Assembly (NCBI GenBank): GCA_932521025.1
Contig: OW051472.1
Coordinates: 4,650,001-4,714,000, forward strand
Direction of reading: 5' to 3'
From: Oscheius onirici
Lineage: Eukaryota; Nematoda; Chromadorea; Rhabditida; Rhabditidae
Length of the DNA: 64,000 nt
Position 1 is the first letter of the stretch. Every line of letters starts with the position of its first letter. Below are positions 12,728 through 24,847 of the stretch, piece by piece. Below the pieces are notes generated by a model, which searched no databases, was not told where the DNA came from, and worked only from the letters and a program-made list of their open reading frames with translations. The position numbers and the translations under genes were made by a program.

Positions 12728-15700
12728 TTACGCTACATATTTGTAGATGCTGTGATCGTCGCTGTCTCTCGCAATGAAGTCCCTTTCTATCAGCGAGCTG
12801 ATTCTCTTCTTTAGGTCAGCTGCCTTCACCGAGAAGCTGAAGTTGTTAAATTAAAAGAAAACGGAAAAGACTGACCGTAACTGAGCGAAAAGTTCAGCAA
12901 GCAGTTGTTGGTGAGTAAGCGTCTTCCTCGTCTTCATTATTCGCACTACTCCCGCGTCAATTTGGTAATGCCTGTCCTGATTAATCTGCTCTTCCGTCTG
13001 TTTGTGCTCCTCTTCCGTCTCCTTCATCTGCACCTGCGATATTTTTATACGGTAGAGTTTTTCCTGCAGCTCCGAGTTGACCGAGAATTTGTCTTCCGGC
13101 GACATCTGAAAAGGAACGTAGTTTCTCAGCTAGTTATGGCTCACAAAATAAGACCGTGAGCCAATAGCTTTGTTTTGAACACAGGCTTGCACTGGATTCA
13201 TCAAACAAACTTGAATACTCGTGCAAGACTCAAGCTGTTTTAGTTTAGCTCCCGATCTTTGTTGAGTATTTATCAAACATAACTTGTGGTATCTTTGAGC
13301 AGATTGGTGCCGAAATAAAGGCAAATTATACCTTGGCTGCATATTAGTTGCTTTTCAAAAGCTGATCAGGATACTTTCTTGTTGAACAAATAAAGGGAAA
13401 AATTACCTCTTTCTCCTTACAATTCGAACTTCTCAGAAGAACGCGCGTCTTTGCCAGACACATGGAGAACAGAGTGCTTTTTAACTCTTTGGCGTCAATC
13501 TTGGCAGCTGCTTGGATCTCGGAAAAGCTGAGTTCTGTACATCCGTTAAAAAGTAACAAGACTACCGCTTGATACAGGGAAACTTGCAGCTCCTTCGTGC
13601 ACTCAAAAGCCGAAATTTATAAGCAAATTATAAGAAAAAAACTTACTCCTTTGCGGAAATAGGCCTTCAGGACGCAGTGACCAAGAGAATGTTGCCACTG
13701 GAGTTTTCTTCCCTGATGCTTGGATTGATAGAAATCTTGGAACATTTGAAGACTTCTGCTCATGCCGCAAGGGAGTACAAGCTCGACTGGATCGTAATGT
13801 GGCCACTGGCCGAGCGTGAGTACATTCACATTGAATTCCTGGATTGGCGGAATCTTGTTCTGTTCGACTTCGTGTTCAACGTGCTGTCGGAACGACTGAC
13901 AGAGATCAATCGACAGTTCCATATCCTTGAACATGCTCTCAAGCTTGTGTGTGAATCCGGGGCCGCATTCTGGAATGGTTACATTGATTATTTGGAAATT
14001 TGGGGGTAAGGGCAGCCGAAGTGATCACTCCAACTTGCCTTGTTTCAGTTTGCAGAGCATGGCCTTTTCAGCATCAACAGAGGCACTTCGGCCCAAAAGA
14101 AGACGTTTAGCCAGGTCCTTTTTATAGAATGCCTCGAAAACGTCTTTTCCCTGGATGAAGCGGAAAAGCGTTATAACTCTATCCATCAGTTTGTCCAGTT
14201 CCTCATCGCTCGATTCTTTGTTTCCCGTCCGCAGCTTCGCGTCCATGTACTTTGCTAAAACAGTGACTTTATCAAATAAAGCGAAAAAAGATACCGATAA
14301 GCTCAGCAGGTTTGTTCGGCCGTGTATTCACAAAGTAGTCAAAGGCGTCCTTTTCTGCTTGCTGGAACTTTTCCTCGTTTTTGAAGCAGTCATGAACTGA
14401 AATTTTGTGTTTTAACGTTGATATTGTAGATGGATTACCAACTCGGTCCAGTTTATTTTTGAACGTCATTAAGTTTTCGACCATGTTCTTGTCCCGTGCA
14501 GTATCCATTACCATTGCTTTTCCGACTCTCTGAACGAGTTTTTGTCTTTACAATTTAAAAATTACCTTTATATAGTTGGCAAAGCCGCCCTTCAACAAAA
14601 ATTGTCCGTCTTTCACGCGATTGATTAACGAGTAAATGAGCGACAGGTCTTCAGCTCGATTTTCGTCCAGAATGGCGTCCAAACCTGAAGAATAAAAATG
14701 ATTAGTCAAAAATGCATGCATACCTCGATTAAGAACAACAGCCATATGTTTGCTAATCAGAGCGTTTTCCAGAAGAGAAAGAAGGGGCTTCCTGGTAGAC
14801 TCGTCCAGATAGTAGTCTACTCGGTCACTCTCTTCCTCGATTTGTTTGGCGACAAATTTGAAGTAGGCAGACGTGTCGAGTTCTCTCGCCTTGTTGTCGC
14901 CGAGCCGGTTGAACAATGTTTCCGAGGCATCCAGAAAGTCCCGCTCAAAAACCTGAAACAGAGCTTTTGTGCCAAATGTGGTCAATGTAACGAAATGAAG
15001 AGGTAGACAAAGTGAATAAAATCTTTCTTGCTACAGTTTGTTTAATAAACGTACAAAAACAAACCTGTGGATAAATCTGAAGAGAGGAGAGCATTCGCAG
15101 CAGATTTCTGACCAGGTTACGATTGATGTGAGCTCCTTTCCTCTCCTCGTCAATTACTCTCAACAGTTCTGTTACTAGACGAGTCTTTAGGGAAGTCTTG
15201 TCCACAATCTCTTCCCGATAGATATTCAGCGACGTCTCCCTAAATTTTATCGATTAAAAAAGAAGAATAAGGTATTTTTACCATAAAGAGGGAACATTGG
15301 CATTCTGAAGAATGTAGGTCCGGTCAAGATAGAGGAAAATGTTGCGGATCATGACAGCTTGTTGGCAATAATCCGTCCAGATGGATTCCATGGTATTGAG
15401 GAAAAGAACGCCATCTTTTTCGTTCTGTTCATTTAGCGTAGCTCTAGAAGATTCAAATTGTAACCATCTGATAAAACGAACCGTAAACTGGCCACATTGG
15501 AACGAAGAAGCTCCTGGAGACGATTGTATATTTCACCGCCGAGATTAACCTTCACTTCACAGAGGTTTTCGATTATCTGAAAACATTAAAATATGCATAG
15601 CTTATAGACCTAACCTTGTACAGCGCTTCTAATGTCTGTGCCGTCTTCTGATTCGACTGAATAGCCTCGACGCTGTGCTTTAAAACCGGCCAATTTTGCT

Positions 15701-16684
15701 GCAGCTGTGTCTCTCGATCTACTTCTTTTCCTAGAACAAAAAACACTTAGAATGTGACAGCACAACTAACTTTTGAATCCCTTTATGCCCAACTTTTTAG
15801 GCGCATGCATCTGCGTCGTGTAAAAGTTGTTTTGTGGCACCTATGAGTAAATTATACAGGTAAGAAAAGAAGATAAAATACCACAGATGAAGCCAGTCTC
15901 GGAGAACCGAAATCATCCATTTCCTCATCGTCCATATCGGGTCCTTCGCCATTTGGGTCAATGAAGTCCATAACTGTCCTTTTGGGCTTCGAGAAGTCGG
16001 GGATCTGAGATAATTTTCGGATAAATTGGGTTAATAACATTTGGAAGGTGTCACCAAATTCTATTTTCAGGTTTTATAAATTGTGTGTTTCCGAAAAGTA
16101 TTTTAATACTTTAATGTTTTAAAAAACCTGTATTTTTTGCATTTTCGAACAATCTTCAAATCCAATGCAAAGGGCTCGAAAAATGTGAAAAGTCGAATTG
16201 CAAAACTTGGCCTATAGTCGATTCCAAAAAAATGGTGCATAATTGAAACCAAATTTGCGCGGTGATTTGAACGCAAAAAAATTAACCGCTAATTTCCAGC
16301 TTGGCTATTTTCGTCTGTTCCTGATAATATTTGAGTTTCTCGTGTAGTAAATTACACATTCCACTTTTTGCAAACACAAAAACAGAACGAAAAAGGTTGG
16401 TAAACGCTGAACGGAAAACTAAAAATTCCAAGTTTAATTTTCGGCGTTCAAATTCCCGTGTTAATTCGTGGCGGGCTGGTTTGAATTGTGCACCATTTTT
16501 TTGGAATCGACTATATGTTTTGGATCAGTTTTCAATGTATTGCCTAAGAAATCAATTGTAAAAGAAGACTTACAACGAAAGGGTCCCGTTTTCTTTTCAG
16601 CACCAATTTCCTCGTCTGTGGCTGCTGCTCCGAAGGACTCTTCTTCGTCTCTTTCGACTCCAATTCGGGTTCACTTGCAAGCAT
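12728..16684 (-). CDS. cul-4: Cullin, CUL4 type
   Basis: Scaffold of a cullin-RING E3 ligase, in CUL4 with DDB1/RBX1; CUL4 is known to degrade the licensing factor CDT1 in S phase. Many short introns. N-terminal basic stretch [12 protein letters not shown] (NLS-like), cullin repeats ([12 protein letters not shown], then EALYK and [20 protein letters not shown]), cullin homology domain ([35 protein letters not shown]), and neddylation site region [12 protein letters not shown]. The C-terminus [20 protein letters not shown] ... YKYVA is the winged helix. KKLGIKGFK and [15 protein letters not shown] favour CUL4 over CUL3. The first exon (ATG at 16684) is separated by a ~550-nt intron that carries a foldback element. 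Start chosen by splice phase: [16 protein letters not shown]. Confidence 0.88.
16211..16516. repeat. Foldback element in first intron of the cullin gene
   Basis: Arms about 16213-16273 and 16443-16515 are imperfect reverse complements: TATAGTCGATTCCAAAAAAA and TTTTTTTGGAATCGACTATA at the outer ends. There is no coding capacity inside. It accounts for most of the unusual length of this intron. Confidence 0.75.
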
Positions 16685-17043
16685 TCAACTTTGCCTGGAA
16701 ATTTCTAGCGAAAGGTGGAGTTAGAAATTGAACGAAAGAGTGAGAAAAAAATCACTTTTCAATCTGTGAATAGCTACCTACAACTGTTAAGCTCTTTACG
16801 AGTATATTTTAGGATATTTTCCATTGTAAACACGAGATGAGATCGATAGCGAAGACAAACGAAAAATATTCAGCGTGCAACGGAAAATGTTATAAAAGGG
16901 CAAGGCCGAGGATTCGAAATGGTAAAATTGTGTATTTGTTCATTACAAAAAGTACAAGACAAACATAACTGTCAAGATGGTGAAAACATGATAATAGTTT
17001 GCTTAAACATTCATTTCAGCAGTAAAACTACAATGTAAACTCT

Positions 17044-18643
17044 CTAAAAGGCAAGGTAACTGTCGTCGATTAAATCTATGGATTCAACTGTTTTTATCGT
17101 TTCTTCAATTGGATCTTGGTCTTCGTTATTCATCGTTATAATTTCTTCGGCCTTTATAACTCCATCATCGGCAGAAAATTTGATGTAGTGCATGTATCTG
17201 AAAGTTGCTTGAAAAGACGCAAAATAGATTGCTTACTCTTCCATATCTGAGACGGCAATAGTTGTTCCATCATTCGACCAGGCCGCGTCACTAAGACAAT
17301 GGTATGTTATGTTCTGAATGAGCCCGATAGCATGCGCGTGTTGACTGTCGTAAAAAATGATCTCTTCGCGGGTCATAGCCAGCCATATGACGCGATGTGG
17401 AAGTCTATACTTGGTTTTACTCAAATAAAAAAGGAAGAATACCCAGAGTAGTTTGGACTATCTGGAACGAGACCATATGTGATGGGACAGAATTTGATCA
17501 GGAAGGTGGGCTGCTTTGGGCTGGGAAGGATGATTTTCGGATAGTCGCTGAATCAGAGAGTTCACAAGCTGAAGTGTTCGGTCTTACCTTTCTTTCATTT
17601 CTTCCGTTTTGAAGACATACGAGCAGTGAATCGTTTCGCCGGATGATAATTCCAGACATCCGGCCGGTGCGACGAATATTTGTCCACATGGAGAAAAGGC
17701 CGGTACACGCGTGTATGTCGTCAAAAGATCGCTATGAAACAGGGCATAGTTCTGAAGAACTACGAATTTCACGAAATGCACGAAATGAACCTTCTTCTCC
17801 AGGTGACTTTTTCCAAGAGAGAATTCGGGCAGATCCGCTCTTCCGAAGCTTTTTATTCGTCTACCTTTTTCTGCACAGATTATATCCATCCTTCGATCTG
17901 TTGACATCGTAATGATGTACTTTCCTTGAGGATCATAGGCCAGTCCATTGGGGAAATAACGGAAGTTGGACAAGACAAAGCGATTGCCACCTAAAATGGT
18001 ATTTTTACGGCCAATAAAAGCTTACCGGAAAGGGCATCAAGTGCCCGAAGGGTGTCTCCAGACGCAGCAGCTATATATTTTCCACACGGACTCCAACTGA
18101 TTGCATTCACGCCCATGTTGTCAAAAAAATATTTCTAAAACTTTTGTAAAAATGGTTATACATGCAAAAAAAAAACCTTTCGATTTGTCCATTTTTCCCG
18201 ATTCTTCGGCATTCCATCGAAGGGGTGCAAGTCACAGGGGAAATCCGTCAAATTCCAAACGATAAGTGCTCCATGTGCATCGCCGGAGGCGAGAAGAGGA
18301 GCTGAAACGGGTATGAAAATTAGAGGAGAGCGAAATTAACATTCGGTGTTCGGACTGAATTTGACTTGGTTGACTGTAACGCTGTGTCCAATGAGATTAG
18401 CCACAAATTGAATTGAAATTTGTTCCGGATCGTCGACATTATATTCAAACTCCCAAATTCGAATCTGAGAACAATATTGTGAAAAATGAAGATGGCAAAA
18501 CAAGCCTCGCTTGTTGTACTGGAGGTTACAATGCGATAGTGACCTTCGTGACTGTATGGGAAAATATCTACGGACAGCATGGAATTCCTCTCGTGGTAGC
18601 ATATTTCTGGCATGAAATACTTCATGTCCATCTGAAGATTCAT
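17044..18643 (-). CDS. Chromatin assembly factor 1 subunit B (CAF-1 p60), WD40
   Basis: Middle subunit of CAF-1, which deposits H3-H4 behind replication forks. WD40-type beta-propeller read through about nine exons: MKYFMPEICYHERNSMLSVDIF, RIWEFEYN, LIGHSVTVNQVKFSPNTE, GDAHGALIVWNLTDF, NAISWSPCGKYIAAASGD, YDPQGKYIITMSTDRRMDII, AFSPCGQIFVAPAGCLE, CSYVFKTEEMKE, and DAAWSNDGTTIAVSDMEE. The FAPAGC-like segment following a long loop is characteristic of CHAF1B/HIR-type WD proteins. The C-terminus is short and acidic. The start (ATG 18643) is the first Met before the propeller. It is 360 bp upstream of the cullin on the same strand, possibly co-transcribed. Confidence 0.85.
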
Positions 18644-19004
18644 TCTTAGCACGTAGTTTTTCACAAAAAGAAGGAAACCGCAGGAAAAAAACACATTTAG
18701 AAAGAACAAATCGGTTCGTGCTACCGTAGGCCTATCAGCACAACTGGTGCGCATTTCCGCGCCAAATCAAATTTAAATGGCGTAAAAAAGTACAAAATTT
18801 TTGTACTAATCAATGTTCTGGACAGTTGTAGAATGGACCGAGGGCTACAACTTTGCAGAATATCGAAAGATTCGAAAATACCGTCTTCGATTTGGAAATG
18901 GGCAACTGAATATTTTTCGAAAGCGCTTCCATTGCATCTTTTACCGTAGTGTACAACATTCTGCACTAATTGTAAGCCTTTTATAAATAACGTAGCACCA
19001 AGAA
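18644..19004. other. Short intergenic gap, no gene supported
   Basis: Separates CAF-1 p60 from the proline-rich gene (both minus). An open frame spans most of it on the minus strand, but no family, splice or codon signal supports coding. Confidence 0.4.
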
Positions 19005-19997
19005 TCAATGTAGTTTCTTTCTATGTTCAGCCGTCTTCTTCTGGGAACGTATAGCTCGGGAGGGATAAAAACTGTTCAATGCGATTTCCCCAGCGCCTGG
19101 TTGAATATTTCCCGGTCGAACAGCAGCTGAGGGGACTAAAAATGTTTCTGTCTAAAATGATTTTTTGTGCGACAACCTTCTTCAGCACTATATTCCAATG
19201 CATTGTACGTAGACTCTCCTCCGTAAGAAGGAGCTTGAACTGTTGGAGGTGCTCCATATGCTGAAGAGGCAGCTGCGACTACCGGAGGAGGAGCTGAACC
19301 GGAACCCTTCAAAGTCAAAAGAATAATCCTCGTACCATATCCGCTCTGATTGACGAGAGCTGGAGAGGGAACAGGTGGCAGTGAAGGTTGAGGATTGGAG
19401 GATGTGATCTCAGGCACGCCTGAATAAGCCAACATGAACAGAAAACCGAAAAACTTGCCATATTTTTCAGCATCATCAACTTTCTCTACAAGGGGCAATG
19501 TAGCTGGAGTAGTGGGCAGAAAGGGTAGAGTCGTAGTGTCTGAAAAGAATGTAGGCATTTGAGTAAGACGAGTCAGAGAATCAGATATTTGTATCAGTTT
19601 GCACGAATAACAACAACAGATTTATACCGACAGTTTGTCCTAGTCTTGAACTCACCATACTGATCATTGTAGACATTTCCGCCAGAAACGTAGTTTGTCT
19701 GCTGTGGCTGTATCGGGTAGCTGTAAGTCTGAGGAGGGCTCACTGGAGGCAATGGTGCCGGAACAGTGGGAGGTGGAGCTATCGGAAACGGAGATGGCTG
19801 TCCAATCTGAGTAGATTGACCTCCTAAATTAAGGATTAAAGAAATTTAGCCGTGTTTTACCGTAAGCATTGATCTGATTACCGTAATTGGGATTAGGAAG
19901 ACCATAGGCAGACTGGGATGGCTGGATCGCCGGAGCTGGTGCATAACTTCCTCCGAAAACTAGCGGAATGAGGGAAATGAAAAGTTTGGAAGACATG
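19005..19997 (-). CDS. Proline/glutamine/tyrosine-rich secreted protein (unrecognised)
   Basis: Not assigned to a family. The start (19997) is followed by a signal peptide (MSSKLFISLIPLVFGGSYA). The mature chain is low-complexity: PSQSAYGLPNPNYGNQ, PFPIAPPPTVPAPLPP, QQTNYVSGGN, then TTTLPFLPTTPATLPL, SNPQPSLPPVPSPAL and YGAPPTVQAPSYGG. The composition suggests an extracellular matrix or cuticle-associated protein. Four introns are proposed; one (about 19421-19459) uses a GC donor (G|GCAAGT) with a TTATTCAG acceptor, is 39 nt and open in frame, so retention would add 13 residues. The last junction is uncertain: without it the protein stops at 19136. Promoter and reason for the Pro bias are not visible. 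Confidence 0.5.
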
Positions 19998-20310
19998 ACT
20001 TTCTGCTGTTCCTCTCAGCCCACACTCCTTTTATACCGAACACTTCCCAACTGAACGGGATTTTTGTGCACTTGACCAATCCTGATCGGATTAGTTTTTC
20101 GGGAAAGCTTCACAATGGAAAGGAGAGAAATGAATATAGCCAACAGACTGGTTCAGCGTTTGAAGCAGACTGTGAGTCAGACATTTTGTAGAATAAGTTT
20201 TCATCCACAACACAACTGCCCGAAAATCTTTGCACCAAATCACTGACCGTTTTGTAGACGGAAACATGGACACGAACAAAAGACACAATAAAACATGGAA
20301 AAAAAACATG

Positions 20311-20395
20311 GCTTGTGCTCTCGTCTTCAACAAATCAGGTCAGGTTTTTCTACTCTTCCCCAAAACTTCTCACTCTTTTGCTCTTGCTCTCAATT
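20311..20395. repeat. 650-bp repeat, inverted fragment (copy 3)
   Basis: GCTTGTGCTCTCGTCTTC followed by AAATCAGGTCAGGTTTTTCT corresponds to the reverse complement of about 7085-7170 in copy 1, more diverged than copies 1 and 2. It lies about 520 bp before copy 2, in opposite orientation. Confidence 0.65.
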
Positions 20396-20671
20396 ACCGC
20401 CGTCATGCTTCGGTCTTCGGCGCTGTATATAATGGACAGGGGTCCAATTGTATTGCCTTCAGTTTCATCTACTATTCTCGTCCGCTGGGACAATAAAGTT
20501 GCTACTACAAACTTCGAGTTTGGTATTCTTTGTGTCTTTTCTGTCCCAGCTCTAATGGGCCCTAATCTCAAACAAACTAAAATTAACGTGTAAACATAAC
20601 AGTCCTTGGGAGACGGTTCACGCCCAATTTTTCCAGAAATTTGACCTGTCATGACATGTCAACGGCGAACA

Positions 20672-20902
20672 AAAATTGGGCATGACCCCTCTTATAAAAT
20701 CACGTTTTCTGCCAGCAATGTGGTACTTTTCTCGGATTCTTCTCATCGTCAATCATTTGCTCATTTGACTTTTTCTTAAGAACAATGGCTCTGTACACAA
20801 TCCAAGATTCTCCGTTATTTCCTGAAAATCATACAATTAGAAGGTAGACGATAAAATGAACGAACCTGCCAAATTTTAGGGAAAATTGGGCATGACCCCT
20901 CT
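20672..20902. repeat. Pair of 21-bp direct repeats
   Basis: AAAATTGGGCATGACCCCTC(T) occurs at 20672-20692 and again at 20882-20902, about 190 bp apart, with unrelated sequence between. The second copy ends 15 bp before repeat copy 2. Confidence 0.7.
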
Positions 20903-20917
20903 GCGAAGCTATTGTCC

Positions 20918-21569
20918 TCGACATTTTTCACGCAGAAGTCCTCCTCATTTGTTCTCTCCTGATTCCTCGATTCGCGTTCAGCAACTTCCATCGAGTTCTC
21001 TTACTTCTTCTTGTCTTCACGAACATCAGCGGCAACAGGTCGAGTGAACTAGCAAACACCAGTATCCTCTTCCAGTGACCACACCCTGAAAAAAAGACGA
21101 GAAAGGGAATCTACCAGGATCTATTTTCAGATTTATTTGGATTGAGCTGGAATTTTTGGAGAACTCCCAGTCCCCAATCTCCTAACACCTAGACACTTCT
21201 CCAGTCTCCAATACCCAATTTGTTAGTCACTCCGAAGAGATCCTTACCGAAACCCGAATCGGCCCTCGGGCTGAAGACTGAAGCTTTCGGATCTGGGTTG
21301 ATCGGGACAAGCGCAGATCCTAGTCAAGGTGTAAAGAGAAAAGTAACTGAGAGTTTGAGCAAGAGTTGAAAATATTGGGGAGGAGTAGAAATACCTGACC
21401 TGATTTGAAGAAGACGAGAGCACAAGCGGACAACTGGCGACACAATGACTAAAAGGCAAGCGAGTTCAATTAGTTTCGACAAGTCAAAATGGGGATTAAA
21501 GTTGACAAGTCTTGACAAGTTGTGCTTTTGAAAATGTTTTTTGGAGAAACGAAACTTGGTTTGTGAGAA
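20918..21569. repeat. 650-bp dispersed repeat, copy 2
   Basis: Same sequence and orientation as 6661-7313, differing by a few substitutions and small indels (for example one AAG trimmed near 21360). It is about 14 kb from copy 1. The rest of the 19998-22034 interval shows no supported gene. Confidence 0.8.
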
Positions 21570-22034
21570 ATTGTTAGATTAAACGGGACGAAAGTTGACA
21601 AGGCTTGACAACTTAAAAGGATGGATTGTAGAGCAGCATTTGACTGATTTCTAGAAGACGATTGCCTTAATTTAGTTTTGAAACCTGTCGACACCGAATG
21701 GGATTGTGATTAATCAGTGTGAACAGGTAGACAGGGAGACATCATATTTTGTTCTGGTCAGATCCCTTGTTCAACAGCTCGACTCTGTTGCGCCACTCGT
21801 CATAATAGCTCTGGTGTAATGATCCATCTTGCACTCCAGAACAGTTGTCTTCATCAGGAACCCGCGACCAGCCCTTTCAATCGGTTCCTCTCCTTTCTCA
21901 TATCTTTCCGAACTCAGTAATCTCAAGTAGGAGGAGCAGTTCGGCGGAAATTGCATTTTACACATCGCAACAGCAGGTGACAACTCCCGTCAAAGCTTTC
22001 ACAGCTTTTTCAGCCATTTTTCTGGAACTATGAG

Positions 22035-24826
22035 ATGATGTTAATACTATTGCTTTTTATTCCTTGCTGTCTCTCACAGCTACTTGAAAAATCGAGATCT
22101 GTCTGGGTAGAGCAGGGACTCGTTAAAGGCAAAATCTACAATATCGATGGCCGGCTCATTCAAATTTTCCGTGGGATTCCGTATGCAGAAGCTCCGATTG
22201 GTGATTTGAGATTTCGGGTTTGTCTTTTTATTGTTTGTATCAGATTTTCTTTAGAAACCGGTAAAAAAGTCCCGATGGCACCAAGAACTCGCTGCCGTAG
22301 AGTATGGGCCACCTTGTCTCCAATTCATGGATTTTCACCGAAATGACAAATTCAGCTCTGCCAATATGAAACGCGAGAGCGAAGACTGTCTCTATCTAAA
22401 CGTTTTCAGTCCCCATGTGAGGTTCTTGCTATTAGTCTTTGAATTTTCCTCTCAGGATTACGAAGACGAATCAAAAGTCTTTCCTATTTTGGTTTGGATC
22501 CATGGCGGATCCTTTCTGGCCGGTTCTGCCGATACCGGTATTGACATGGAAGTAGCTGCCAAGAACATTGTTTTCAAGGGAGTTACTCTCGTCACAATTA
22601 ATTATCGTCTCGGTCCTTTGGGCTTCATCAACAATTTCGATGGACAAAGAGTTGAGGGCAATCTGGGTATTTGGGACATGGTAGGCTGGGCCCTTTCTAT
22701 TTAGTTTAGCCTTTTTTCTCCAGGTTCTGGCTCTCCAATGGATTCAAGCCAATATCAAACAGTTCAATGGAGATCCTAATAGGGTTACTGTAATGGGAGA
22801 GAGCGCGGGAGGAGCAGCAGCTAGTCTACTGGCTTTGACGCCAAAAACAGAAGGTAAAACTCTTTTAGTCATAGTTTATGAATTTCCAGGTCTCGTTCAC
22901 CAAGCTATCATAATGAGCGGGTCGTCGATGGCAGGTTGGGCCATTCATCGGCATGGTGTTCCCCAATGGAGTGTCGAGAATCTGGTATCTTATCTTCGAT
23001 GCGAAAAGTCCATCCCTGAAGAGGACGCGTCCGAAATTGTTGGCGAGGAGTACAGTCAAGAACAGATTCCGAAGCACTGCAACTATCAGGAACAGAAGAT
23101 CACTTGTCTTACTGTAAGTTTCGTTCTTTTTCTGGGGCTGTCTCGCAGCGAAAATGTTCGATTTGAAAATGGTCACTTTGCAAAAATCTTGGCTGAGCAT
23201 CCAACGTTTGCGTGTTGTAGCCAAATTGGTATAACGTGTAAACATTGGATACTCAGCCAAGATTTTTTGCAAAGTGACTATTTTCAAATCGAACATTTTC
23301 GCTGCGAGGCAGCCCCCTTTTTCTGTTGTTTAGGTGTTTAGCTTTGAATTAAAGACTATTTCAGGCCGACATGACTAGCCAACAACAGATTGATTGTCTC
23401 CGCAAACAGTTGAACTTTTCCTCTCCACTTTTTCGAAAAGCTCTGGCCATCGAATTGGGAGTTTCGAAGATGATCGTCGATAACGAACTTGTGTTAGCCT
23501 CCGGAACAAATTTGGGGAAATATGCCAGAATACCCATTCTGACAGGAGTGGCTAAAAAGGAGTGGGCTCACAAGAAATGCAAGTATTGTTGATATTCACA
23601 AGAGGTTGTATTTTTTAGCCCAGTACTACAATCTCCATCGGAACATGTCTCTGAATGAGGAAGAGACAGCAGAGAGTGTCTACAGGATAGTGGACAACTC
23701 TTTCCACTTAACCACTCCGGAAAGATTGACGAATCAGACCTTGAGACTGATCTCCAACGCCACTTTCGGAAGATACATGTTGGATCCGTCCAATACGTTC
23801 GAGACTAGTCGGGTGGTCTCAAAACTTCAAGAAGTAAGTCTGCAATTAGGTTGAGAGTGACAAGCTGAATGCGGCTCATTTTTTAGTTATCCTGCCTTTT
23901 TGAGTTGAGACTTGGCCCCTGGATTTTTGAGAGTTATCAGTAACCAAACCATTTAAATTTAAAGCAAACTATATTGCAAACAGGCTAACTTCTGTTTCAG
24001 ATGGAGGCGGATATCGAGTTTGTGGCTCCTTGCCAGCGCGAAATCAATGCCTACGTCGAGAACGGACAGTCAGTTTACGCCTACAGTTTCGACTACGTGC
24101 CCGAGAGTCCCATCTACGAGGAAGACAAGAAAACTTTTAGTCTTTTCGGAAAGGATCCTGTCGCTATTCAAAGAAAGGAACTCACTGGACCGGGTAGGAC
24201 AAGTGTACCATTCTGTTGAACAGTTTTAGGCCGAAAACTGGAAGCTTTTCATGGTTTGGACCATGCGTTCATCTTCAGTCGTGGCTACAGCTCAAATTTT
24301 GAGATCAGACCCTTTACAAAGAAGGACGAGGCCATGGCCAAGCTGCTAACAAATTCCATCACAAACTTCATCAAGACTGGAAAACCGTCTACTCAGAAAT
24401 TTGATTGGCCTGTCTTTGAAAATGCCTCGGAATATGCCTCTCTCCAGCTACCACTAAAGTAAGTTCCGCCAAAAAAAGATTGCTATTTTGTAGGGTTCTG
24501 CAAGGGGAAATCCATTTTCCGAATCCGAGCTTCTGGAACAACGAGGTAGTTCTGATGAGCAAGTTTATTCCAAAGGATCAGGAAGGCATTGTGGATCCGG
24601 ACGCGGACCTTACTAGCGAGGAAAGAGCACAGGTCGGATAAGCGATAGAGAGAAAATCAAAAGTCATTTTCAGTTGGCTGCTTATACCCGTTCCTGGTTC
24701 GCACTCTGGACTCTCTCCATCCTTCTGGTCATTCTCATCTGGTGCATTATGATCTATTTCATTTACCGCTGCTGCCGTGCCACCAGAGCCAAGCCCTTTG
24801 ACAACATCGTCATTCCTCGATCATAA
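22035..24826 (+). CDS. Membrane-anchored type-B carboxylesterase (cholinesterase-like)
   Basis: Alpha/beta-hydrolase of the carboxylesterase/cholinesterase family. A signal peptide (MMLILLLFIPCCLS) precedes FRGIPYAEAPIGDLRF and SEDCLYLNVFSP; oxyanion region WIHGGSF; nucleophile GESAGGAA; candidate acid Glu in GVAKKEW; His in FHGLDHAFIF. All three catalytic positions are therefore present, unlike neuroligins/gliotactins, which lose the Ser. About 620 residues. The C-terminus is a single helix (WFALWTLSILLVILIWCIMI) followed by a short basic tail (YRCCRATRAKPF), so the enzyme would face outside, anchored by its C-terminus. About ten introns; one (23115-23364) holds a large hairpin. Substrate unknown. 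Confidence 0.88.
23134..23316. repeat. Near-perfect hairpin (foldback) in a carboxylesterase intron
   Basis: Arms 23134-23209 and 23239-23316 are about 77 bp each and match closely, GGGGCTGTCTCGCAGCGAAA against TTTCGCTGCGAGGCAGCCCC, with a 30-bp loop. It makes up most of the ~250-nt intron. Either a MITE or a hairpin that would fold in the pre-mRNA. Confidence 0.85.
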
Positions 24827-24847
24827 CTTTATTATTCTTCCGTATCT

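Noticed and set aside
16200-16520. Coding exon between the two first cullin exons
   Set aside because: The sequence is a foldback element with stops in all frames; the splice FV to IPDF accounts for it.
18721-19008. Minus frame of 95 residues
   Set aside because: No family, no acceptor or donor context, overlaps the proposed end of the proline-rich gene.
20350-20652. 100-residue minus frame
   Set aside because: Lies across the inverted repeat fragment; no splice or homology support.
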